Assembly (NCBI RefSeq): GCF_019312585.1
Contig: NZ_JAHWDP010000002.1
Span: forward strand, 248,001 to 312,000
Origin: Halomarinibacterium sedimenti
Lineage (GTDB): Bacteria; Bacteroidota; Bacteroidia; Flavobacteriales; Flavobacteriaceae
Direction of reading: 5' to 3'
DNA: 64,000 nucleotides
Each line of letters opens with the position of its first letter. The first letter of the stretch is position 1. A program made the translations under genes and the position numbers. Positions 18,508 through 26,222 of the stretch are shown here, piece after piece. The notes under the pieces are model-generated. The model ran no database searches. It saw nothing but the letters and a program-made list of their open reading frames with translations, and had not been told where the DNA came from.

Positions 18508-18542
18508 ACTTATTGTTTTTAAGTTTATAATAAATCAAATAT

Positions 18543-18598
18543 AGTAAGGATTCCTAACTACAAAAATAATTTCTCATAAAATTTATTAACAATCCTAA
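18543..18598 (-). promoter_or_regulatory. Palindromic operator upstream of the CPVC gene
   Basis: AGTAAGGATTCCTAACT (18543-18559) is a 17-bp palindrome with one mismatched pair. A weaker relative, TTAACAATCCTAA, follows at 18586-18598. Both match the TTAGGA-n-TCCTAA class seen at 18245 and, weakly, at 17916. Confidence 0.5.
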
Positions 18599-18662
18599 AT
18601 CATTTATGTAAATCAATACATTTTCTTACCTCTATTGAGTCTATTTATTTTAAATTCGTGAT

Positions 18663-19406
18663 ATGATTTCAGTGGTAATTTTTGGCTTCGGAAATGTTGG
18701 GCAACACCTTTACAAAGCATTTAAAAGAAGAAAGGTGAATGTCCTTCAGGTGTATAGTCCGTCGCTTAAGGTTTCAGAAAAAAAGGGGACTCACTTTATT
18801 AATGATGTAGCTAAGGTAGCCAATGCCGATGTTTATATCATTGCTATAAAAGACGATGCCATTCCTAACTTTTCGGCCTCATTACCTTTTGAAAACAGAC
18901 TCGTAGTGCATACCTCGGGCACTTCAGCATTACAGAGTATTTCAGCAAAACAACGACGTGGCGTTTTTTATCCGCCTCAAACTTTTTCAAAAGATGCGAA
19001 ACTAAAATGGAAAAACATCCCTATTTGTATTGAAGCCGAAAACGTAGAGGACTTACAATTACTGAAACAATTAGGCGAAAAACTATCCATAAAGGTTGTA
19101 GAGGTTTCAACAGAAAAGCGACAAGAATTACATTTAGGTGCCGTTTGGGTGAATAATTTCAGCAATCATTTATTTCATTTAGCCGAAGATTTTTTGAAAG
19201 AAGCAAATGTAGATTTCGATTTACTGAAACCATTAATGCTAGAAACAGTAAAGAAGTTAAATACTATTTCACCAGCGGAAGCGCAAACAGGCCCAGCCAA
19301 ACGACACGATAAAAAAACGATGGAAGCTCATTTGGCTTTATTGAAAGACCCAAAGCATAAAGAAATATATACATTACTTTCTGAATCCATTCAGAGTAAA
19401 TTTTAA
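18663..19406 (+). CDS. Rossmann-like DUF2520 protein
   Basis: A 247-residue protein. The N-terminal NAD(P)-binding Rossmann fold shows VVIFGFGNVGQHL at residues 4-16. The C-terminal DUF2520 helical domain (ELHLGAVWVNNFSNHLFHLA near residue 158) resembles the dimerisation half of ketopantoate reductase-like and pyrroline-5-carboxylate reductase-like enzymes. The substrate is unknown. It starts a tight run with the KdsC-type phosphatase (15 bp apart), prenyltransferase and acetyltransferase genes. Confidence 0.85.
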   Translation: MISVVIFGFGNVGQHLYKAFKRRKVNVLQVYSPSLKVSEKKGTHFINDVAKVANADVYIIAIKDDAIPNFSASLPFENRLVVHTSGTSALQSISAKQRRGVFYPPQTFSKDAKLKWKNIPICIEAENVEDLQLLKQLGEKLSIKVVEVSTEKRQELHLGAVWVNNFSNHLFHLAEDFLKEANVDFDLLKPLMLETVKKLNTISPAEAQTGPAKRHDKKTMEAHLALLKDPKHKEIYTLLSESIQSKF

Positions 19407-19421
19407 TAAAAAGACACTATT

Positions 19422-19955
19422 TTGGAAAAAAGTTATAAAGAATACTTACAACATATCACCACGTTTGTTTTTGATGTGGATGGCGTTCTAACCGATGGCA
19501 CCGTGATTGTAAATACCGATGGTGAGATGCTTCGGAATATGAATATAAAAGACGGTTTTGCCCTCAAAACTGCCATCGACCAAGGTTATAATCTTTGCAT
19601 TATTAGTGGTGGAAGCAATGAAGGAGTTCGTAAGCGCTTAGAAGGTTTGGGTGTAACAGAAGTACATTTAGGAGCTCATTTTAAAACAGGTACGCTAGAA
19701 AACTACTTTACCGAAAACAACATTAAACCCGAAAATGTATTGTATATGGGGGATGACCTCCCCGATTTTAAGGTGATGAAGATGGTGGGGTTACCATGTT
19801 GTCCGCAGGATGCTGTTCCAGAAATTAAGCATATTTCAAAATATGTTTCCCATAAAAAAGGTGGAAAAGGCTGTGTTCGAGATGTCATTGAGCAGGTTCT
19901 TAAGGTACAAGGAAAATGGTTTAACGGTGGCGATGCCAGTGCTAAAGAAGGATAA
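19422..19955 (+). CDS. kdsC: KdsC-type HAD phosphatase (KDO-8-phosphate phosphatase)
   Basis: A 177-residue HAD phosphatase of the C0 (capless) KdsC class, which makes KDO for LPS. Motif I DVDGVLTDG begins at D18, with D18 and D20 as the catalytic pair. Motif II is SGGSNEGVRKRLEGLG, and motif IV is the acidic YMGDDLPDFKVM. The start is a TTG at 19422 giving MEKSYKEYLQHITTF; no ATG occurs before motif I. It could instead act on a related sugar phosphate, but length and motifs fit KdsC. Confidence 0.87.
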   Translation: MEKSYKEYLQHITTFVFDVDGVLTDGTVIVNTDGEMLRNMNIKDGFALKTAIDQGYNLCIISGGSNEGVRKRLEGLGVTEVHLGAHFKTGTLENYFTENNIKPENVLYMGDDLPDFKVMKMVGLPCCPQDAVPEIKHISKYVSHKKGGKGCVRDVIEQVLKVQGKWFNGGDASAKEG

Positions 19956-19964
19956 AATAATTCC

Positions 19965-20885
19965 GTGTTGGCATATTTAAAAATCATACGACCCATAAAC
20001 CTTTTGCTCATCATTTTGGCAATGGTGTTGATAAAATACACGCTATTTGAACCCTTTGAAGTTTCACTTGCCTTAACTCCACTCACTTTTTCAATTTTAG
20101 CATTAGCAACCATTTGTATTGCCGCTGGGGGAAATGTTATTAACGACATTCAAGATGTAGCCATTGATAAAATCAACAAGCCCCACAAGCTTATAGTCGG
20201 AAAATCTATTTCCGAAAAAGCTGCTTATAATTACTATATTTTCCTTACCTCCATTGGGGTTATATTAGGTTTTATGGTTTCAAATATTGTTCAAAAGCCC
20301 AGTTTAGCAGTAGTATTTATTCTTGTGGCTGCACTACTCTATTGGTATGCCACTTTTATAAAATTGATGCTATTAATTGGAAATTTACTGGTATCAGTTT
20401 TAGTAGGATTTAGCCTTTTAATAGTTGTCCTTTTTGATATTTTCCCCGTTTTAAATGAATTAGAAAAACCCCTTCAATTACTACTTTCGAAAACTGTTTT
20501 GGGATATGCAGTGGCTGCCTTTTATTTTAATTTTTTGAGAGAAATTGTAAAGGATATTCAAGATATTAATGGCGATAAAAATGGTGAAAGAACTACATTG
20601 CCTATGGTTATAGGTATTTCTAGAACGACCACCCTTGCATTTTGTTTGGGAATATTTTCTCTATTTATGATATTAATATTTGCCTTTAACAACCTTTATC
20701 AGCATACCCTTTTACTATTCTATTATATCTTTTTATTGGGTGGTCCTTTGCTTGTTTTTTCAATAAAAGCATGGAGTGCTAAAAAATCAAAAGACTATAA
20801 GTTACTTTCACTACTACTAAAAGTTATTATGTTTTTAGGGGTTTGTTCCATTCCCTTCTATGCTCAAATCATCCATACCCTATGA
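19965..20885 (+). CDS. UbiA-family prenyltransferase
   Basis: A 306-residue integral membrane prenyltransferase with about eight or nine helices. The first Asp motif is N60-D-x2-D64-x3-D68 (GNVINDIQDVAIDKINKP) and the second is DIQDINGDKNG near residue 200. These bind the Mg-diphosphate of the prenyl donor. Flavobacterial relatives are often named geranylgeranylglycerol-phosphate geranylgeranyltransferase, but the acceptor cannot be read from sequence. It starts at a GTG 9 bp after kdsC, and its stop overlaps the next ATG (ATGA). Confidence 0.85.
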   Translation: MLAYLKIIRPINLLLIILAMVLIKYTLFEPFEVSLALTPLTFSILALATICIAAGGNVINDIQDVAIDKINKPHKLIVGKSISEKAAYNYYIFLTSIGVILGFMVSNIVQKPSLAVVFILVAALLYWYATFIKLMLLIGNLLVSVLVGFSLLIVVLFDIFPVLNELEKPLQLLLSKTVLGYAVAAFYFNFLREIVKDIQDINGDKNGERTTLPMVIGISRTTTLAFCLGIFSLFMILIFAFNNLYQHTLLLFYYIFLLGGPLLVFSIKAWSAKKSKDYKLLSLLLKVIMFLGVCSIPFYAQIIHTL

Positions 20886-21475
20886 ATTTTAATTTTGAAG
20901 CAGCGAATATTATAGAAAACGACAGGGTACTTCTTCGTCCTTTAGTAAAGGAAGATATATCTCATTTACTTCCTTTTTCTTTAAACGAACCTGAACTCTG
21001 GACCTATTCGCTAGTCCCTGCGAATGGTGAAGAAAATCTGAAAAAATATATGGAACTAGCGCTTGCAAAAAGGGAGCAGCTTGACTCCTACCCTTTTATA
21101 GTTTATGATAAAAGAACACATCAATATGCTGGCAGTACGCGGTTTTATGATATTCAGATACAACATAACACCTTGCAGTTAGGCTACACTTGGTATGGTA
21201 AGGCATTTCAAGGAACAGGTTTAAATAAACATTGTAAATACCTACTTCTCAAATTTGCTTTTGAAACAGTTGGAGTTGACCGAGTAGAATTTAGAGCCGA
21301 CAACAACAACAAGAGAAGTATTGCGGCCATGCAAAGTATAGGTTGTACCGTTGAAGGTGTTTTACGAAGTAATTGTAAAGCTATGGATGGCAGGAGAGAT
21401 AGTATTGTTTTAAGTATTTTAAAAGATGAATGGACCGCAAATGTGAAATCCCTTTTGCTAAATAAATTGAACTGA
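20882..21475 (+). CDS. GNAT-family N-acetyltransferase (RimJ/RimL-like)
   Basis: A 197-residue acetyltransferase. The N-terminal strand (ENDRVLLRPLVKEDISHLL) and the acetyl-CoA region (GYTWYGKAFQGTGLNKHCK, then VEFRADNNNKRSIAAMQSIG) are typical of the RimJ/RimL group. The C-terminus has GVLRSNCKAMDGRRDSIVLS. I use the ATG at 20882, which overlaps the prenyltransferase stop by 4 bp; the upstream extension is read through that gene. The substrate could be a ribosomal protein N-terminus or a small molecule. Confidence 0.87.
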   Translation: MNFNFEAANIIENDRVLLRPLVKEDISHLLPFSLNEPELWTYSLVPANGEENLKKYMELALAKREQLDSYPFIVYDKRTHQYAGSTRFYDIQIQHNTLQLGYTWYGKAFQGTGLNKHCKYLLLKFAFETVGVDRVEFRADNNNKRSIAAMQSIGCTVEGVLRSNCKAMDGRRDSIVLSILKDEWTANVKSLLLNKLN

Positions 21476-21486
21476 AAAACTAATGT

Positions 21487-22074
21487 ATGCTAAAAGAAAA
21501 GTTAAAAAACTATCATATCATTCTTGCCTCTGGATCTCCTCGAAGACATCATTTCTTTAAAGAATTGGATGTTGATTTCACTATTGATGTTCGCGAAGTG
21601 GAGGAAGTGTATCCTTCTCATTTAAAGGCCTCAGAAATTACCGATTATTTGGCACAATTAAAGGCTTCGGTTTTTAAAGACATTTCAGAAAAGGATATCA
21701 TAATCACCAGCGACACAATTGTTTGGAAGGACCATGAAGCCATTGGAAAACCTAAAGATTTTGATGATGCCGTGCAAATGCTGCAACATTTAAGTGGTAA
21801 TATGCACGAGGTATATACATCAGTATGCTTTACATCAAAAGACTTTCAGATCACGGTAAACGATTGCACTAAAGTGTGGTTTAATGAATTTACCCTAGAA
21901 GAAATTAAATATTACCTCAACACCTGCAAGCCATTTGACAAAGCTGGTAGCTATGGCATTCAAGATTGGCTGGGATATATGGGAGTAGAAAAATTGGAAG
22001 GTTGCTTTTTTAATGTGATGGGGCTTCCCACAAGACTTGTTTATAAAACGTTAATGGGGATTGCCAACCGTTGA
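21487..22074 (+). CDS. maf: Maf-family nucleotide pyrophosphatase
   Basis: A 195-residue Maf protein that hydrolyses non-canonical or dTTP/UTP-type nucleoside triphosphates to monophosphates. The family motifs are present: ASGSPRRHHFFKELDVDF near residue 15, TSDTIVWKDHEAIGKPKDF near residue 78, and FDKAGSYGIQDWLG near residue 155. Length is normal. It lies 11 bp after the acetyltransferase gene and upstream of an unrelated lipoprotein gene. Confidence 0.93.
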   Translation: MLKEKLKNYHIILASGSPRRHHFFKELDVDFTIDVREVEEVYPSHLKASEITDYLAQLKASVFKDISEKDIIITSDTIVWKDHEAIGKPKDFDDAVQMLQHLSGNMHEVYTSVCFTSKDFQITVNDCTKVWFNEFTLEEIKYYLNTCKPFDKAGSYGIQDWLGYMGVEKLEGCFFNVMGLPTRLVYKTLMGIANR

Positions 22075-22106
22075 TTTTGTGTTATTTTTACAAAAAACAA
22101 TTCTAA

Positions 22107-23012
22107 ATGCCAGTTTTCAAAGCAATTATTATTGCGCCTTTTCTAAGTTTATTTGTATTTGTTGGGTGTAAAAATTCTGAAAACAATCTTATCCCTGCAT
22201 CACAAAATGAAAATGCTATCAAAAGAAACCTTCCAGAAGAGTTTAAAACCTATTGGTATGATGGAAATGCTGAAATTACATCCTACAACTTGCTACAAGA
22301 ACGCTATGGGGAGCTACGAAAAGGCAAAGCGGTAAACATTTTTGTAACAGAGGATTTTTTACCTGAGGCACAGGTGAAAGCTAACAACATTTCTGAAGAA
22401 AACATACCTGTTTTAAAACTAAATCAGGTAAAGAAATACGTTACGGGTATTTATCCATATTCGGTTATGACAAGCGCTTTTAGTCCGTTAAATTCTACGC
22501 AACATGCTGTTAAGCTTTCGTTTAGCATGCAGGAATGGTGTGGGCAGGCTTATGTACAACTTAATAACAGAAAAGAATTTGAAATTATCTCTCATTCTTA
22601 TTTTGAAGGAGAAGCAGATCAAAGTCTTTCCCTTACAAAAACATGGTTAGAGAGTGAAATTTGGAATCTTATTCGTATTAACCCTAATCAATTACCTACT
22701 GGAGACCTCAGTGTCTTGCCAAGTTTTGAGTATTTCAGAATGAGCCATCAAAAGATAGAATCAAAAAATGCCTACGGAAAATTAATGCAAGGGGATTCGC
22801 TCTCAACATACACACTAGAATATCCTGAAATAAAAAGATCTTTAGCTTTTTATTTTAATAGCCAATCACCTTATGAAATAGAGCGCTGGGAAGAAACACA
22901 TCCAAATGGACTTAAAACGACAGCTGAAAAATTACGGCGAATAAAATCGAAGTATTGGTCGCAAAATGGTACTCAGTTTGAATTTTTAAGAGACTCACTA
23001 TTACTTAATTAA
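22107..23012 (+). CDS. Conserved lipoprotein, unknown function
   Basis: A 301-residue lipoprotein with an N-terminal hydrophobic segment ending in a lipobox-like FVFVGC and a free-cysteine start of the mature protein. The body is soluble, rich in Glu, Asn and Ser, with HAVKLSFSMQEWCGQAYVQL near residue 135. It lies between maf and an mscS-like gene, only 4 bp from the latter. Homologues in flavobacteria often inherit the name septum formation inhibitor Maf from the neighbouring gene; no Maf motif is present here. Function unknown. Confidence 0.8.
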   Translation: MPVFKAIIIAPFLSLFVFVGCKNSENNLIPASQNENAIKRNLPEEFKTYWYDGNAEITSYNLLQERYGELRKGKAVNIFVTEDFLPEAQVKANNISEENIPVLKLNQVKKYVTGIYPYSVMTSAFSPLNSTQHAVKLSFSMQEWCGQAYVQLNNRKEFEIISHSYFEGEADQSLSLTKTWLESEIWNLIRINPNQLPTGDLSVLPSFEYFRMSHQKIESKNAYGKLMQGDSLSTYTLEYPEIKRSLAFYFNSQSPYEIERWEETHPNGLKTTAEKLRRIKSKYWSQNGTQFEFLRDSLLLN

Positions 23013-23016
23013 ATTT

Positions 23017-23571
23017 ATGTTTGAAAATTACGCTTTCGAAATTATTCTTACGGCAAGCATAGTCTTGCTTCATATAATTATCAGATTTATTTTAATTGCC
23101 GTTGTAAATCGGTTTGCAAATAAATCTGAAAAGGTAGAGCACCGTACAGGTCTCATTATAAAGTATATTGATTTTGCAATTATCTTCGGAATTGTACTTA
23201 GTTCTATTCTTATTTGGGGAGTAGATTTTAGCAGCGTAGGAGTTGTCTTATCGTCTGTTTTTGCGGTAATAGGAGTTGCTCTTTTTGCACAATGGTCTAT
23301 TTTAAGCAACATTACAAGTGGAGTCATTATGTTTTTTACGTTTCCTTATAAAATTGGGGATTACATTGTTATCCATGACAAAGAATATGATTTTCAAGGC
23401 ACTATTGAGGATATAAAAGGATTTCACATCTTATTAAAAACACCAGATAACCGTCTTATCACTTACCCCAATAGTTTAATGCTTCAAAAAGGAGTAAGTG
23501 TTGTAAAACCTAATGAAGTAGAAGAATTTCTTTTGGAGGAAGAGGAAAATAGCCAGCACAATATTGATTAA
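23017..23571 (+). CDS. Short MscS-family mechanosensitive channel
   Basis: A 184-residue MscS protein. Three helices are visible: residues about 8-27, 50-68 and 75-110. The third is the glycine/alanine-rich pore helix (VGVVLSSVFAVIGVALFAQW) followed by the kink region. A beta domain follows (FKIGD-like PYKIGDYIVIHDKEYDFQGT). The protein stops near residue 184, where E. coli MscS has about 286, so the C-terminal alpha/beta vestibule is missing. Possibly a naturally short class. It ends 18 bp before the PIG-L gene. Confidence 0.85.
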   Translation: MFENYAFEIILTASIVLLHIIIRFILIAVVNRFANKSEKVEHRTGLIIKYIDFAIIFGIVLSSILIWGVDFSSVGVVLSSVFAVIGVALFAQWSILSNITSGVIMFFTFPYKIGDYIVIHDKEYDFQGTIEDIKGFHILLKTPDNRLITYPNSLMLQKGVSVVKPNEVEEFLLEEEENSQHNID

Positions 23572-23589
23572 AACTTAAAGGATTTTTAT

Positions 23590-26091
23590 ATGTATAGAAA
23601 AATACTAAAAACAACTTTATTACTTATTATATTCATTTCGCAAGCGGTTGCTCAATCACCTAAAAAACCAAGTGTTTCCGAAATTTATCACAATCTTCAA
23701 AAATTAAATTTTTTAGGTTCTGCACTTTATATTGCTGCACATCCCGATGATGAAAACACACGACTCATCTCCTATCTTGCAAATGATGTAAAAGCACAAA
23801 CTGCCTATTTATCTATTACCCGTGGAGATGGAGGTCAAAACCTTATAGGAACCGAATTAAGTGAACTTCTTGGAGTAATAAGAACGCTGGAATTATTAGC
23901 TGCTCGACGCACCGACGGAGGCCAACAATTCTTTACACGCGCTAATGACTTTGGTTATTCCAAACATCCTGATGAAACACTTGAAATTTGGAATAAAGAA
24001 GAAGTTTTAGGCGATGTAGTGCGCACCATACGAAGATTTCAACCCGATATTATAGTAAACCGATTTAATCATCGCACCCCAGGAAGCACACATGGGCACC
24101 ACACCTCCTCGGCAATGTTAAGTTTTGATGCTTGGGATTTGGTAGGTGACGCTTCAAAATATCCTAGTTCTGCTTCAACTTATGGTGCTTGGCAGCCCAA
24201 ACGATTATTTTTTAACACTTCTTGGTGGTTTTATGGAAGCCGTGAAAATTTTGAAAAAGCAGATAAAACGAATCTAGTGGAAGTTGAAACTGGAAACTAT
24301 TATCCAAATCTAGGGTTATCCAATGGAGAAATTGCCGCCCTTAGTCGAAGTATGCATAAGTCCCAAGGATTTGGAAATACTGGTTCTAGAGGTTCTGAAA
24401 CTGAATATTTAGAATTATTAAAAGGTGATATGCCAAAAGATAGAAGTAACCTTTTTGAAGGCATAAACACGACTTGGTCCCGAATTGAAGGTGGAAAAAA
24501 GGTGGGTGACATATTATATCCCATTGAGGAAAATTTCAACTTTAAAAACCCTTCAAGCCATATTCCAAAATTGATGGAAGCCTATCAATTACTTCAAAAT
24601 TTACCTGAAGACCATTGGAGAAATATAAAACTAGAAGCACTAAAGCAGCTAATTGCCGATTGTGCGGGTTTATTTTTAGAAGCTGTTTCAGACCAACAAA
24701 CTGTTTCTCCAAAAGGAAATATAACTGTAACTGTGGAAGCTATTAATCGTTCTGGTATTAATATGAAGTTGAATTCCGTTACTTCATCCGTAATCAGTTT
24801 CCCCACCACCTTAGTGGCAACTCCTTTAGAAAATAATGAGCCCTATTCAGTGAAAAGTGTAGAAAATACTTTTCATGCAACAACTTTTTCTGCTCCTTAT
24901 TGGTTAAATGAAAAAGGCACTTTAGGAATGTACAACGTAAACGATGAAAGCCTTATTGGGCTCCCCGAGAGAAAGAACCCATTTCCTGTTACTTTTAATA
25001 TGACCATTGCAGGGAAACAAATTGCATTCGAAAGAAATATTACGTACAAATATAATGACCCTGTTAAGGGAGAAGTCTATCAACCCTTCGAAGTATTACC
25101 TGTTGTTACTACTTCTATTGCAGAAAAGGTTATTATTTTTTCAAATAGCGACACAAAAGAAATCCCTGTTATCGTAAAAGGAGGTCGTGAAAATATTACA
25201 GGCACCATTTCATTACAACATCCCAAAGGTTGGGTAGTCTTTCCTCAAGAACAATCCTTTTCATTAGGACCCAAAGGAGCCACACAAACACTAATTTTTA
25301 AAGTAACCCCTCCTAAAGACCAAAGTGAGGGTTATTTAAAACCTTTAGCTCAAGTGGGTGATGTTTTTAGTGACAAAGAATTAATTACCATAGATTACGA
25401 TCATATTCCGTTTCAGAATGTGTTAATGCCTTCTCAGGCAAAAATTGTTCGGATTCCTATAGAGAAACGAGGCGAAAGTATAGGTTATATTAACGGCGCA
25501 GGTGATGCTATTCCGGAAAGTTTAAAGCAAATAGGATATCAAGTAACCACCATTGCTCCTTCAGAAATTACTTCAGAAAATATAAAACACTTTGATGCTA
25601 TTGTAGTTGGAATTAGAGCTTATAATACGGTGGATGAGATGGCATTCAAAAAACCTGTCCTAGATGAGTATGTAAGTAAGGGAGGGACTTTAATAGTACA
25701 ATACAATACCTCCAGAGGCCTAGTAACAGAAGACTTTGCGCCACTACCCTTAAAATTATCAAGAGATCGGGTTACCGACGAAAATGCCGCCGTATCCTTT
25801 TTAGTTCCAAATCATAATGTTTTAAACTTTCCTAATAAGCTTACGCAAAAAGATTTTGAAGGTTGGGTTCAAGAACGCGGTTTGTACTTTCCGAATGAAT
25901 GGGACAAAGGCTACACCCCTATTTTAGGGATGAATGATAAAGATGAAACAGAAACAAAAGGGTCACTATTGGTTGCCCGAGTGGGAAAAGGTCATTATGT
26001 GTATACAGGCCTAAGCTTTTTTAGGGAATTACCCGCAGGTGTATCGGGGGCTTACAGATTATTTGCAAATCTATTATCTTTAGGAAAATAA
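23590..26091 (+). CDS. Exported PIG-L/LmbE-family deacetylase
   Basis: An 833-residue exported protein. Residues 1-21 form a signal peptide. The PIG-L (LmbE) domain spans about residues 40-330; metal-site motif AHPDDE lies at residues 50-55 and HGHH at 168-171. The domain is a zinc-dependent N-acetylglucosamine deacetylase in other members. The C-terminal 450 residues are beta-rich, with a segment like a glutamine-amidotransferase fold near 640-730. Many Bacteroidota secreted glycan enzymes have this shape, so action on a carbohydrate is likely. The last base of its stop is shared with the next ATG. Confidence 0.87.
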   Translation: MYRKILKTTLLLIIFISQAVAQSPKKPSVSEIYHNLQKLNFLGSALYIAAHPDDENTRLISYLANDVKAQTAYLSITRGDGGQNLIGTELSELLGVIRTLELLAARRTDGGQQFFTRANDFGYSKHPDETLEIWNKEEVLGDVVRTIRRFQPDIIVNRFNHRTPGSTHGHHTSSAMLSFDAWDLVGDASKYPSSASTYGAWQPKRLFFNTSWWFYGSRENFEKADKTNLVEVETGNYYPNLGLSNGEIAALSRSMHKSQGFGNTGSRGSETEYLELLKGDMPKDRSNLFEGINTTWSRIEGGKKVGDILYPIEENFNFKNPSSHIPKLMEAYQLLQNLPEDHWRNIKLEALKQLIADCAGLFLEAVSDQQTVSPKGNITVTVEAINRSGINMKLNSVTSSVISFPTTLVATPLENNEPYSVKSVENTFHATTFSAPYWLNEKGTLGMYNVNDESLIGLPERKNPFPVTFNMTIAGKQIAFERNITYKYNDPVKGEVYQPFEVLPVVTTSIAEKVIIFSNSDTKEIPVIVKGGRENITGTISLQHPKGWVVFPQEQSFSLGPKGATQTLIFKVTPPKDQSEGYLKPLAQVGDVFSDKELITIDYDHIPFQNVLMPSQAKIVRIPIEKRGESIGYINGAGDAIPESLKQIGYQVTTIAPSEITSENIKHFDAIVVGIRAYNTVDEMAFKKPVLDEYVSKGGTLIVQYNTSRGLVTEDFAPLPLKLSRDRVTDENAAVSFLVPNHNVLNFPNKLTQKDFEGWVQERGLYFPNEWDKGYTPILGMNDKDETETKGSLLVARVGKGHYVYTGLSFFRELPAGVSGAYRLFANLLSLGK

Positions 26092-26222
26092 TGGAACACG
26101 AAAAAACCTCACAAGAAGATATTCCTGTAAAATTCAGTTGGAAATTTAAATACACCTGGGTACTACTGCTTAACGCCGTTTACATTATTCTTTTTTATTT
26201 ATTAATGAAAAGCTATTCGTAG
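26091..26222 (+). CDS. 43-residue single-pass membrane protein
   Basis: A small protein beginning MEHEKTSQEDIPVKFSWKFK and then a single hydrophobic helix at about residues 22-38. Its ATG overlaps the PIG-L stop by one base and its stop is directly followed by the symporter ATG. Translational coupling on both sides argues for a real gene. It may be an accessory subunit of the symporter, as DUF4212 is for other SSS proteins, but it does not look like DUF4212. Confidence 0.65.
   Translation: MEHEKTSQEDIPVKFSWKFKYTWVLLLNAVYIILFYLLMKSYS

Noticed and set aside
22107-23012. Maf-family name for the lipoprotein
   Set aside because: No Maf motif is present; the name probably spread from the adjacent true maf gene.
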